A stretch of 64,000 nucleotides of DNA from Phoronis australis. Its lineage: Eukaryota; Phoronida; Phoronidae. The position numbers and the translations under genes were made by a program. Below are positions 39,601 to 43,665 of the stretch, one piece after another. Position 1 is the stretch's first letter. Each line of letters starts with the position of its first letter. The notes under the pieces were generated by a model. It worked only from the letters and a program-made list of their open reading frames with translations, was not told where the DNA came from and did no database searches. Location: NCBI GenBank assembly GCA_002633005.1, contig NMRA01000059.1, positions 771,150 through 835,149 on the forward strand, given 5' to 3'.

Positions 39601-41327
39601 GCGCTCCTATATTAGTAAAGAGACACCGTGTGAAGGCAGCCAAAAGGTCCCATACATTAATATAGGGGTCCGACGAAAGATGACGGTAGAGCGGGACCAC
39701 ATATTGATGTACTGTAGGTGGCCTCGCTCTTTGATAGCTTTTTGGACGGACCCGCTACATTAATACATGTCCGAAGTTTTGCATTTTAATAAGAAAAAGA
39801 CATTCAAAATAATAAGACGTTAATTGTTTATATGTTTTCTGCATCGCCAAATGTGCCTGATTTGATCACAGACGTGCTAGTTCAGTTTACCATATACATA
39901 CTGTACGAGGAGTAATTGGTCCTAGTCTGAAAAAGTTGGTCGGTTCTCTGCAATTAGAGTCAAATTGGGCACGTAATCTAACTTGTGTGGCTTGTAAAAA
40001 ACTTGGGGTACCTGGAATACAAAAACCACCACTGGATACCAGTGGAACTATTTACTGGGTCAATAAAAGTATTTTTACATTTTGGGACCCCTATAGTCTT
40101 ACTGTACACCTTGTAAAATGTCGAGATTCTAAGATTTAAGTCTGAAAAAGTTGGTCGGTTCTCTGCAATTAGAGTCAAATTGGGCACGTAATCTAACTTG
40201 TGTGGCTTGTAAAAAACTTGGGGTACCTGGAATACAAAAACCACCACTGGATACCAGTGGAACTATTTACTGGGCCAATAAAAGTATTTTTACATTTTGG
40301 GACCCCTATAGTCTTACTGTACACCTTGTAAAATGTCGAGATTCTAAGATTTATGTGTCAACTATTTACAGTGTTATCGTAAACATCCAAACTATGCGAC
40401 TTGTAAACAGTTAATGTGATGCTTTTGAGCTAAAAACCAAGACACATTTCTATTGTAAATCCAGCTGACAGTTGCATGAATTTGTGCTTCTAATCTACCC
40501 TGACTGCAACCAACTCATTGCATTATTACGTATATGAATAACTTTTATGGCTGGTCATGCTCTAAGGTCAATGCAACATTCAGTGTTAAGGCCAACAGTT
40601 AATGAAAGTATATTTAAAAATTAGTTATCCACTCAGCAATAACATATAATTTTAAATTGGTCATATCACAGCAGCTTAAGGAAATCAAAGTCTCGTACAT
40701 GTATGTTTCGTGAATTTGGCTCAAGACTTAAAACCGAAATTTGGTATTACTGTACGCTTCCACTTCAAAGTTGGCGAAAAAATGTTTAGCCAAGTAATTA
40801 TTATTATTAGCGAAGCAGCTCACTCTAAACTAACTCTTAGAATTTACCTCAGTAATTAGCGGTTAGGTGTATATTTTCAGAGACTGCACTCAAGTGAGAT
40901 TTCATTATTTTTCAGAAATCATTGTGTGGAGCGTAAAACCAGATTTCTGACTGAAGTCCTTAGTCACGTTTAAACATTCACACCTCCTGTCACGTGACCT
41001 TTTTTCTTTATAAGGAACCGTGGGAGTTCCCTAGAACAGAGATTTTATGCAAGGAATTTGTTTTCATGATATATTACGAAGAAATGTGCTCGTTAGTATA
41101 CAATTGCAAACTGTTGATTTTTATCAAAAGTTCGGTATGCACCGATATCATCAAAAAAGCTATTGCTTTATCCCTGGGAATCTCACCTTGACAATGGTCG
41201 TGACATTCTGCACATCAAGAAGATTAGAATCCGCCGTATAGGAATAGTGGTAATCGTGACCGTCTTCAAAGTTAACGAAACATTGCGCGGGTCCTAAAAA
41301 TATTGCTATCACGATAAAGAAGAGCAT
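1..41327 (-). CDS. Large lipid-transfer protein with M23-like domain, 32 exons, 3' end outside window
   Basis: Spliced gene read from 41327 downwards. Exons: 41187-41327, 38940-39030, 36466-36502, 35096-35216, 32374-32462, 31568-31614, 28279-28463, 28063-28100, 27871-27925, 26906-26990, 25945-26231, 25375-25429, 24971-25111, 23294-23520, 22823-22953, 21378-21482, 20960-21129, 20208-20312, 19863-20008, 18293-18625, 17219-17361, 16270-16340, 15665-15936, 15095-15261, 14122-14296, 12823-13412, 11062-11336, 10345-10548, 9492-9695, 6179-6321, 4709-4872, 1-668. All junctions keep one frame (about 1,890 codons). Order: signal peptide; LPD_N beta barrel and helical superhelix (about residues 20-750); amphipathic helices (750-1080); LECT2/M23-like domain (about 1110-1250); SAP-like helices; Cys-rich and beta segments; fibronectin-III-like segment. 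LPD_N proteins (vitellogenin, apoB, apolipophorin, MTP) bind or assemble lipid, so a secreted lipoprotein role is inferred. The role of the M23-like part is unknown. Exons 6-8 and 18 have alternative boundaries. Confidence 0.85.
2668..2737. repeat. 35-bp tandem duplication
   Basis: Two perfect head-to-tail copies beginning AGCGTAATCTAAGAGACA. Intronic. Confidence 0.9.
3848..3915. repeat. GC-rich short foldback element
   Basis: CATGGGCGGC at the left and GCCGCCCATG at the right are perfect inverted ends around ACAGTGGGGCTATAGCCCC. Related sequence (CACTGAAATAAGTGGG with CTATAGCCC and CCATG) recurs at about 59005-59085, 59085-59152, 60985-61070 and 61075. Confidence 0.6.
4709..4872 (-). CDS. 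LLTP exon 31
   Basis: Encodes LVANPELFLELLGTSFPD, FCVDGAIPLKPLD and FRYSMMYVIGPVPVRFG. Contains no Met-started frame of useful length, so it is easy to miss, but it joins exon 30 (phase 0) and exon 32 (phase 2) exactly. Donor GGTAG|GTTCTT is weaker than the others. Confidence 0.75.
4873..6178. other. Intron 30 of the LLTP gene
   Basis: No gene or strong repeat seen. Contains an AT-rich, purine/pyrimidine-alternating stretch around 5340-5395. Confidence 0.5.
6179..6321 (-). CDS. LLTP exon 30: helix
   Basis: Encodes TTSDGVEDQVKNMKLEL, FSEECLAAEVGNRDD and LLQFLNELRTATLDA. Acceptor ctctttttag, donor GCG|GTACGT, phase 0 into exon 31. Confidence 0.8.
6322..9491. other. Intron 29 of the LLTP gene
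   Basis: 3.2 kb. Exons 29 and 30 join in phase without anything from here. It holds a 185-codon minus-strand open frame at 7370-7927 that I cannot assign; the rest shows nothing recognisable. Confidence 0.5.
7370..7927 (-). other. Unassigned 185-codon open frame in LLTP intron 29
   Basis: Begins PGNIGPMFGPKVEGLK and contains HENTARLGEDSPVIAMMLG. An acceptor-like tag (gcaatatag) lies just inside it, so an alternative exon is possible. It is not required by the frame, no domain is recognisable, and a chance open frame of this length is plausible in 64 kb of AT-rich DNA. Confidence 0.2.
9492..9695 (-). CDS. LLTP exon 29: beta segment
   Basis: Encodes HEIEIPNFGFGEMAATASL, DNVNVSLEAELC and FPTCTPSLDTFKDIVF. 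An IPNF-type strand and a C-x-x-x-F-P-x-C pair. Joins exon 30 as G+AA (Glu). Acceptor tgttttcacag, donor CAG|GTACAT. Confidence 0.82.
9800..10265. repeat. Pyrimidine-rich low-complexity repeat in LLTP intron 28
   Basis: Degenerate units built on TTTCCATCACTATCATTG and TCGTCTCTCCATTG, best preserved between about 9845 and 9995 (period about 46 bp), then decaying into C/T/A-rich sequence. On the transcribed strand it is GA-rich. Confidence 0.6.
10345..10548 (-). CDS. LLTP exon 28: Cys-rich segment
   Basis: Encodes CPSLEPGIGEGSGLFCTPH, SDCLGVQCGVVFQLQYFV and LNKCKDTLDVLFGESED. Paired cysteines and alternating hydrophobics indicate a disulphide-bonded beta unit. 204 nt, the same length as exon 29. 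Acceptor ttacttcag, donor CAG|GTAACT. Confidence 0.82.
11062..11336 (-). CDS. LLTP exon 27: helical, SAP-like segment
   Basis: Encodes SPKIYDVLNVNEYTIS, KLLDIVTKLANYIRE and FTPRRLRYLLQRRNL followed by TFEDMVERY. The last two pieces have the helix-extended-helix spacing of a SAP motif (L-x-x-x-L-x-x-R-x-L, then x-x-L/M-V-E-R), but the protein is secreted, so the likeness may be superficial. Acceptor ctatatttcag, donor GAG|GTAAGT. Confidence 0.82.
11337..12822. other. Intron 26 of the LLTP gene
   Basis: 1.5 kb with no recognisable gene or repeat. A pair of overlapping open frames on both strands at 12400-12690 has no family signature. Confidence 0.5.
12823..13412 (-). CDS. LLTP exon 26: body of LECT2/M23-like domain and basic linker
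   Basis: Largest internal exon (590 nt). AVIKAGDEIGTVGTAPCD and PSFIHVAMRKKP correspond to the K-x-G-x-x-I-G strand and the H-x-H strand of M23/LECT2. The first His of H-x-H is Phe and the second (about residue 1208) is kept. YVDPAPYTER matches the S/V-D-P-x-x-Y ending of LECT2. Then come a Cys-containing tail, a basic linker with KVKR (a second furin-type site, about residue 1278), and a proline-rich part ending in a helix. Acceptor cgtttcag, donor TC|GTAAGT. Confidence 0.85.
14122..14296 (-). CDS. LLTP exon 25: start of LECT2/M23-like domain
   Basis: Encodes RMLVQKIFGPKFNIKF, DNSDCACGVFPSTVDD, then KYQPGIDLSVSKGKK. The last part lines up with the M23/LECT2 motif H-x-G-x-D: Asp and Gly are kept, but Gln stands where the zinc-binding His is expected. 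Donor AAA|GTAAGT, phase 0. Confidence 0.8.
15095..15261 (-). CDS. LLTP exon 24: helix
   Basis: Encodes EEQEILIANQFITMLKD, TLSPMDELKVIAKPFIEA and FDVINGVKKAYLDVKT. Amphipathic helices ahead of the M23-like domain. Donor TT|GTAAGT, phase 2. Confidence 0.8.
15665..15936 (-). CDS. LLTP exon 23
   Basis: Encodes KLPYWMNLGPELKDLITD, AVTDVTAFIKRLGQN, GDGIITMVSKWKIRLING and NSVPRTWAIHESVAI. A helix is followed by a basic beta segment. The frame stays open past the donor ATT|GTGAGG; this donor is chosen because it joins exon 24 in phase. Confidence 0.75.
16270..16340 (-). CDS. LLTP exon 22: 71-nt exon
   Basis: Encodes IKMAISMAFGAKEKIEEA and CFFKS. It was found because exons 21 and 23 do not join in phase directly; this piece (phase 1 in, 1 out) repairs the frame. 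Acceptor cttgtttgcag, donor CTG|GTAACT. Confidence 0.78.
17219..17361 (-). CDS. LLTP exon 21: amphipathic helix
   Basis: Encodes AIVDVATVTLPYVIRSIID then AINDAVKGIETIFNTP and SIQRIGKSVLR. Continues the helical segment. Acceptor tgtttccag, donor AAG|GTAATA, phase 2. Confidence 0.8.
18293..18625 (-). CDS. LLTP exon 20: amphipathic helices
   Basis: 111 codons. Successive helices with regular hydrophobic spacing: ITELADFFDKIISQVRDPV, ISKFKDLINTIKGKG and FIGDLVNIVRGFPDKLKTLV. The pattern resembles lipid-surface helices of apolipoproteins. Acceptor taattgcag, donor AAC|GTAAGT. Confidence 0.85.
19863..20008 (-). CDS. LLTP exon 19
   Basis: Encodes PLSGYFEVDIYNTAFVKG, LLGIVGVEFDIMRALACYQ and IKYDLNVLK. 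This looks like the beta-sheet part that closes the lipid cavity after the superhelix. Acceptor catttacag, donor AAG|GTAAGT. Confidence 0.82.
20200..20850. repeat. 640-bp imperfect palindrome spanning LLTP exon 18
   Basis: Left arm 20200-20520 and right arm about 20575-20850 are inverted copies. Inner blocks around 20465-20518 and 20577-20636 share AACTTTTTCTTCGAGCAGTC and CAAAATCGGTAACTCGCCAT in opposite orientation. Outer blocks share AAGCTTTTCGGCGAAT and the GCGCATAGA step. The centre is near 20547. The left arm contains exon 18 and the right arm a decayed mirror copy of it. Confidence 0.8.
20208..20312 (-). CDS. LLTP exon 18 inside a large palindrome
   Basis: In phase with its neighbours: APVGAPLSLLGQKEMMDS, then LELWLSETSHDLMELRLG. 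The end repeats the ELRLG|GTAAG of exon 17. The open frame extends up to 20349 (CEAFAEKLPAF), but the upstream acceptor there is out of phase. The exon lies in the left arm of a 640-bp inverted repeat whose right arm holds a decayed mirror copy. Confidence 0.6.
20870..20980 (-). repeat. Tandem minisatellite carrying repeated splice donors
   Basis: On the minus strand the unit GAGCTCAGGCTTGGTAAGAC recurs with variants (GAGCTCAAGTTAGGTAAC, AGCTCAAGTGAGGTAAGAC) about every 39 bp. The first unit is the exon 17 donor. The same motif forms the 3' end of exon 18 (20208-20255). Translated, the unit reads LELRLGKTSHTI. Confidence 0.7.
20960..21129 (-). CDS. LLTP exon 17 with RSKR furin-type site
   Basis: Encodes YTYPAVLHSRSKRALPS, then LHFELRLPGIDWS and GASFGLVIRNLLELRLG. 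RSKR followed by Ala (about residue 627) is a furin-type site, like the one that splits apolipophorin precursors. The donor CTTG|GTAAGA lies in a tandem minisatellite that continues into the intron. Confidence 0.78.
21378..21482 (-). CDS. LLTP exon 16
   Basis: 105 nt: EYLSPQVLFFTSTQR and SNAAVWHFSFCW. Resembles the S-x-Q-V-x-x-F-x-x-S step at the end of the vitellogenin superhelix. Phases 1 in and 2 out fit both neighbours. The acceptor (tttcataag) is weak. Confidence 0.65.
21483..22822. other. Intron 15 of the LLTP gene
   Basis: Holds an 88-bp tandem duplication at 21673-21848. Nothing else recognisable; a 106-codon plus-strand frame at 22489-22809 lies antisense to the exon 15 flank and has no signature. 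Confidence 0.5.
21673..21848. repeat. 88-bp tandem duplication
   Basis: Two nearly identical copies starting GCGGTATTATATCCAAGATG (21673 and 21761), with a truncated third start (GCGGT) at 21849. Confidence 0.9.
22823..22953 (-). CDS. LLTP exon 15: LPD_N superhelix
   Basis: Encodes SAAALLDLVVNDYHDTVRDQ, then AYHMYNMHPQKKNMTKEE. Matches the late superhelix step in which a helix is followed by E-x-R/D-x-A and a methionine/proline turn. Donor TC|GTGAGT. Confidence 0.85.
23294..23520 (-). CDS. LLTP exon 14: LPD_N signature helix pair
   Basis: Encodes NHTLTKMILIEALGNTGHE then RALDHILSYTRS and GIHALRWYSCKK. The L-I-E-A-L-G-N-x-G-H motif is the strongest family signature in the window; vitellogenins and apolipophorins have L-x-K-A-L-G-N-x-G at this point. 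Acceptor tttatttag, donor AAG|GTAATC. Confidence 0.92.
23521..24970. other. Intron 13 of the LLTP gene
   Basis: 1.45 kb without a gene. Part of it (about 23930-24160) resembles 22010-22260 (both have CTCAAGATGA, GATAACTTT and AATTCGAAATTTC), so it is a diverged dispersed repeat. Confidence 0.5.
24971..25111 (-). CDS. LLTP exon 13: LPD_N superhelix
   Basis: Encodes HNACLTLGALAKTLS and TRIVIGLSTWLGHHDG. Matches the superhelix step A-x-L-x-L-G-x-L that precedes the central helix pair in vitellogenin. Acceptor atttccag, donor GGAT|GTAAGT. Confidence 0.85.
25375..25429 (-). CDS. LLTP exon 12
   Basis: 55 nt: VTVNAVWAICFGPNKEKH, continuing NPTT|VTVN. Acceptor gtttccag, donor CACG|GTAATG, phase 1 into exon 13. 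Confidence 0.78.
25945..26231 (-). CDS. LLTP exon 11: LPD_N superhelix
   Basis: 95 codons. Helical repeats CVHKLKEFFDRLSPEDV, RYLYIDMLCHLGTPEA and LRRILFLYSALKNPTT. The L-x-x-x-G-T-P-E-A step followed by a paired helix ending in N-P-T is diagnostic of the LPD_N alpha-superhelix. Acceptor gtttcag, donor ACA|GTAAGT. Confidence 0.9.
26906..26990 (-). CDS. LLTP exon 10: start of helical superhelix
   Basis: Encodes SPPKKVPLEDVAEN then ITSSLECIRGIHNK. This is the first helix of the LPD_N superhelix, where vitellogenins have a P-x-x-x-x-L-L-x-x-L pattern. Acceptor ttttcag, donor T|GTAAGT, phase 1. Confidence 0.78.
27871..27925 (-). CDS. LLTP exon 9: microexon
   Basis: 55 nt between a strong polypyrimidine acceptor (ttttttccag) and donor GTC|GTAAAA. 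The phase set by its neighbours gives RHGEQPSLHQGLQHDSIV, joining exon 10 as DSIV|SPPKKV. Confidence 0.62.
28063..28100 (-). CDS. LLTP exon 8: microexon
   Basis: Encodes SASTVKVVLHSK, a typical amphipathic beta strand. Donor AAAT|GTGAGT. The acceptor is either at 28100 (ends aataaag, phase 0, fits exon 7) or at the better site tttcctag at 28107, which is out of phase with the exon 7 donor I chose. Boundary uncertain, coding sense probable. Confidence 0.6.
28279..28463 (-). CDS. LLTP exon 7: Cys-rich loop
   Basis: Encodes KFYCCAVGYNCDE, DKLDKCPIFSE and ARTCYATSITSEIS. The cysteines suggest disulphides inside the LPD_N barrel. Two acceptors are possible: 28463 (phase 2, fits exon 6 in frame 1) or 28491 (phase 0, adds LSVFEPAMP). 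Donor AGT|GTAATG at 28279. Confidence 0.68.
28590..28668. repeat. About 40-bp tandem duplication
   Basis: GGCTGTACACATAGAGTCTC followed by TTGGCATGTCTTG occurs twice head to tail, in the intron upstream of exon 7. Confidence 0.8.
29191..30212. repeat. Duplicated block, copy A (ends at single N 30213)
   Basis: Begins TCTATTCAAGTTGTACCAAG. Near-identical to 30214-31657 apart from scattered substitutions and a 424-bp insertion in copy B. It contains one copy of LLTP exon 6. The single N at 30213 marks an assembly join. Confidence 0.9.
30121..30167 (-). CDS. Duplicate copy of LLTP exon 6 (copy A)
   Basis: Same 47-nt exon with intact acceptor and donor, differing from 31568-31614 by single bases (one changes Gly to Ser in the alternative frame). 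It lies in the 29191-30212 copy of a duplicated block that ends at a single N (30213). The two copies are most likely alternative haplotypes, with only one exon 6 per chromosome. Confidence 0.55.
30510..30933. mobile_element. 424-bp insertion polymorphism with minisatellite
   Basis: Present only in copy B between TTCATTT and GCTGAAGTCC. It contains six 21-bp units (30609-30734) and, at about 30750-30785, an inverted copy of the sequence that flanks it on the right at about 30953-30988 (AACGTCGCTAACTCAAGAAA). The left edge repeats GGTGATGTTCAATGGTTC. No coding capacity. Confidence 0.6.
30609..30734. repeat. 21-bp x 6 minisatellite
   Basis: Six head-to-tail units starting GAGACAAAATACAGACAAAT, almost perfect. 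No spacers, so not a CRISPR array. Reads ETKYRQI on plus and VFCLNLS on minus. Confidence 0.95.
31568..31614 (-). CDS. LLTP exon 6, 47 nt, copy B
   Basis: Short exon between acceptor ttacag and donor GGG|GTAAGT. In the frame set by exon 5 it reads RPQPGEYSFEGTSDR. A second open frame, GLSRENIRLKEQVIG, would need a different partner boundary (28491 for exon 7). A second, nearly identical copy lies at 30121-30167 inside a local assembly duplication. Confidence 0.6.
32374..32462 (-). CDS. LLTP exon 5
   Basis: Acceptor ttttatttttatag, donor CAG|GTGACG. Only one frame is open, giving QLNLSPEKEVKDV and LQKAPEPPT: a charged, proline-rich linker after the LPD_N helix. Phases fit exon 4 (0) and exon 6 (2). 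Confidence 0.72.
32463..35095. other. Intron 4 of the LLTP gene
   Basis: Contains a fragment of a LINE 5' region (33570-34215). Elsewhere it is AT-rich with no recognised gene. Confidence 0.5.
33570..34215 (+). mobile_element. LINE 5' end fragment (5' leader and start of ORF1)
   Basis: Plus-strand copy of the sequence at 55310-54640 (minus strand). Shared landmarks in order: ACGCAGGTA, TACGCGCTTTA/CACGCGCTTTA, CAGTCATTG, a GTGAAAAAACGGCGG-like step, CAACTATTTCG, TAATAGCCGCGTGCTTGAAG, GAATTCGACTAGCCAATCAG, then TTTCC-GAG-AAAATTAA before the ORF1 start region. It stops soon after that point. Confidence 0.75.
35096..35216 (-). CDS. LLTP exon 4: LPD_N core motif
   Basis: Encodes FLFHHDDSGEIKFVHYHKE then DEDEVISLKKAVTSIFSVHVQ. 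This is the most recognisable LPD_N stretch: F-x-F, an acidic turn plus G-E-I, an H-Y-x-x-E-D-E loop, then the helix L-K-K-x-x-x-S-x-F. Acceptor tttgacag, donor CAG|GTAATC, phase 0. Confidence 0.88.
36466..36502 (-). CDS. LLTP exon 3: 37-nt microexon
   Basis: Acceptor catttgtttcag, donor CC|GTAAGT. Encodes SYNPLNWVLSR and joins exon 2 (G+CA) and exon 4 (CC+G) in phase. The spliced reading gives LSRPFLFHH, the conserved L-x-x-P-F-x-F step of LPD_N. The product makes no sense without this exon. Confidence 0.78.
37263..37505. repeat. Foldback repeat with subterminal ACTTAAG motifs
   Basis: Multiple copies of ACTTAAG, GTCTCAAG and their complements (CTTGAGAC, CTTAAGT) on both strands. The ends ACTTGTACCAAGAAACCAA and TTTTCTTGTAACGTAGGC-type can pair. 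Resembles a small inverted-repeat (MITE-like) element. Confidence 0.5.
37728..37822. repeat. Strong short hairpin
   Basis: GTGACCAAGGAGTG and CACTCCTTGGTGTTATCAC face each other across a loop of about 10 nt, with outer complementary blocks CGCAAGCA and TGCTTGCG. Similar in size to a microRNA precursor, but transcription is unknown. Confidence 0.6.
38429..38572. repeat. 36-bp x 4 tandem array
   Basis: Units start at 38429, 38465, 38501 and 38537 with TACTACTTCAGTGTAAGGGC followed by ACGTGCACTCTCAGTG. Nearly perfect. Read on plus it gives VYYFSVRARALS four times inside a 104-codon open frame (38372-38686). Confidence 0.95.
38940..39030 (-). CDS. LLTP exon 2: LPD_N beta barrel
   Basis: Acceptor ttaccgttacag, donor G|GTGAGAG. 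Encodes IRIRRLNKTDDGS and QLFVESVFQRTEQG. The alternating hydrophobic strand continues exon 1 in phase (VK|IRIRRLN), matching the LPD_N barrel strand in which a lipid-cavity strand is followed by a variable loop. Ends phase 1. Confidence 0.8.
39926..40355. repeat. 215-bp tandem duplication in LLTP intron 1
   Basis: Copies at 39926-40140 and 40141-40355, nearly identical, both starting TCTGAAAAAGTTGGTCGG. Each carries a short open frame (SLQLESNWARNL start), which is a by-product of the repeat. Confidence 0.95.
41187..41327 (-). CDS. LLTP exon 1: signal peptide and start of LPD_N
   Basis: 47 codons from ATG at 41327. MLFFIVIAIFLGPAQC is a clear hydrophobic signal peptide with a Cys near the cut site. 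It is followed by DGHDYHYSYT, the short beta strand (Y-x-Y-x-Y type) that opens LPD_N in vitellogenin and apolipophorin. The donor CAAG|GTGAGA follows TTIVK, phase 0. An in-frame ATG lies at 41396, but using it would bury the signal peptide, so 41327 is preferred. Confidence 0.85.
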
Positions 41328-41755
41328 ATTTCTTGTTCGAGCAGACGACCACCTCACTGTGTCATGTCCCTTTCTCGCGCTCTGCTCGAATGACAAATAC
41401 CGTGTGAATGTTTAAAACTCTGAAGGCAACAGGGCATGAACAAGGTGACCCGTGTGTCAAAATTAACAATTGTATTCACATCAGTAGTTTAATCAATGTA
41501 GACTCGTGCCTAACCTGTCACGATTCACTGAAGTCGGGTGTTTGTCCAGCAAACAGTATATATCGCAACTTGAGGTCAGCGGGTGTTCTACGTAGATGAA
41601 TGTTTCAAACACATGTATATGTTTGGGGTGCACAATACACTGATTCTTAATTTTCATGAAATTCTTGAGTTATATTATAATATGATATAATATTAGTATC
41701 GTATTGCAGTAACAAATAGCAGTTTTGACAACCTATTTCACATGTTCGATAATAT

Positions 41756-41796
41756 ATATGTGTGTGTGGGCGCGCGCGCGCGTGTGTGTGTGTACT
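41756..41796. repeat. GT/GC dinucleotide microsatellite
   Basis: TGTGTGTGGGCGCGCGCGCG followed by TGTGTGTG. Outer boundary of the left arm of the inverted-repeat pair; a matching tract at 43960-44040 bounds the right arm. Confidence 0.95.
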
Positions 41797-43466
41797 TATT
41801 GTTTTACGGATTAATACACACTCTCTCGTAGTCTCTAAACAGTTCTCAATTCTCCTATCTTCAGGCGTGCAGCTATGTAGCAAAACACCGAGAAACATAA
41901 CACACAAACAAGTTAAAACACTAGATATAATTCGAGACCGCATGTCTCATCATCAGGCAATGGGTGAAATGAACATCTACGACGTGAAATAATCAGTGGC
42001 ATAAACGGAGACAGCAGGTAGAGGAGCATACATCATGCACGTAGCCAGGGAGGGTTCGGGAGGTTCGATCGAACCACCCCCGCGGAAAAGGTCCAGCCCT
42101 AGCCTACATGTATGTGATAGATAAGATAGGATGTACGTGTACATGTAGATGGACAACAACAAAAACAACAAAATTTTTTCGGCTACTAGTACTACTAACC
42201 ACAATTATAAGCAAATTAGTATTAATTTTGAATTTGTTTCTGATTCAAAGGGCTTCACATAATCATCGGGCCGTACCCGAATCGAGTGGTGTTTGCGTAG
42301 ATGACAGGATCAAGCAGACGATTAAAGGAGGCTTTCATACGCCGTAAAACGTAACAAATTGAATGTCGTAAAATATAACAACTGTTACATGTACATGTTA
42401 CGGCATTGCTAGGCATATCCTAAAATGAAACAAGTTGATGCATTTTATTGAATTGTTAATTTCATCGAATACACATACAAGAAATGTACCATTGTTACAT
42501 TTTTCGAAAGCACTTTTTGATAATGGAGAATTGTAATTGGTTAGGAGAACATAGACAATTGCAATTAATTCAAGGCGTGAGGTTTTATATAACCTGTTTG
42601 ATGACTGACTCGTTCGTGAGGCTTTTATTTGGTCATCTAGGTGTAGGATGTTTTCGCCAGCAGTTCTTTTTTTTCAGTCCTAAAAAACGTCGTAAGCACA
42701 CCTCGGTTTAGATGCGGTGCAAAGTCAGAATGGTCCGTGAGACACATCTGCTCTTCTCCAAGAAGGCGCGTTTCACTTGTGGAATTTCGTGGCAGCAAAG
42801 GCAAGTGTCAGTCGTTTCCATTATCGTGCAGTTAGTTCCGCAGTCACGGTCAATTCAAACGCCGCGGGTTTTCGGAACTATCCATGTGTTCCGTTTCCTG
42901 TGCACGTTCATGGAGCCTCTCAATTATTGTTGATCATTGTATTCCGGTTCGAACTGATAGCCTGTGAAACCTAGCGATCGACCAGGTGAAGTCTTCGTCG
43001 GATTAGCACTCGTCTAAGTCGGGATTGCGAGTTGCCGCGTTGACGTTTGTTATTGTGTGTTCTGTTTCAAAATGAATTATTCTCACCCTATCCAATGCTT
43101 ATATAAAACTGAAACAAAGTCTGTCTCATTTGATACAATTTGTAATAAATAATCAACTAAACTGCAGCCTCCTGAAGCAAAACATGTAAAATTACCACAC
43201 GTCGCATCATCTGATAACCGACCATTTACAATATGTACACGTACATTAAGTTCACAACACATGTTAATGAGGGCATTACCAAAGTTATCCTCATTTCTGG
43301 ATTAAAATTCCGTCTTATCTCAAGCCATCGCCGCCGTGCATACAGATTTCTCTTCACCATAATTAAACTGCGTCAAGGGCCTTACCGAAAACTCGTAGTG
43401 TCGATTTTTGCCAACGGGTCCACCTTTCTAGAACTTCACAATACTGGCTAGGGGCCTCTACAAGCA

Positions 43467-43665
43467 GACAGTCTGAATGTATCACACGGTAAGAACCCCA
43501 CAAGCCTAACGAAACAGAGCCAGCGTGCGGTACAAACCTGTGACTTGCTCACAGAATCATCGTGCAGTACACACCTGTGTGCTGCTCACAGGTGTGTACC
43601 GCTGCTGGCTGTTTCGTTGGACTTGTGGGTTTCCTACCGTAAGATACATTCACACTCTCTGCTTG
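43467..43665. repeat. 200-bp imperfect palindrome
   Basis: Left arm CACGGTAAGAACCCCACAAG ... AACGAAACAGAGCCAGCG ... GGTACAAACCTGTGA pairs with right arm CAGGTGTGTACC ... GCTGGCTGTTTCGTT ... CTTGTGGGTTTCCTACCGTA. Centre about 43567. It adjoins the right arm of the larger inverted repeat. Confidence 0.7.
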
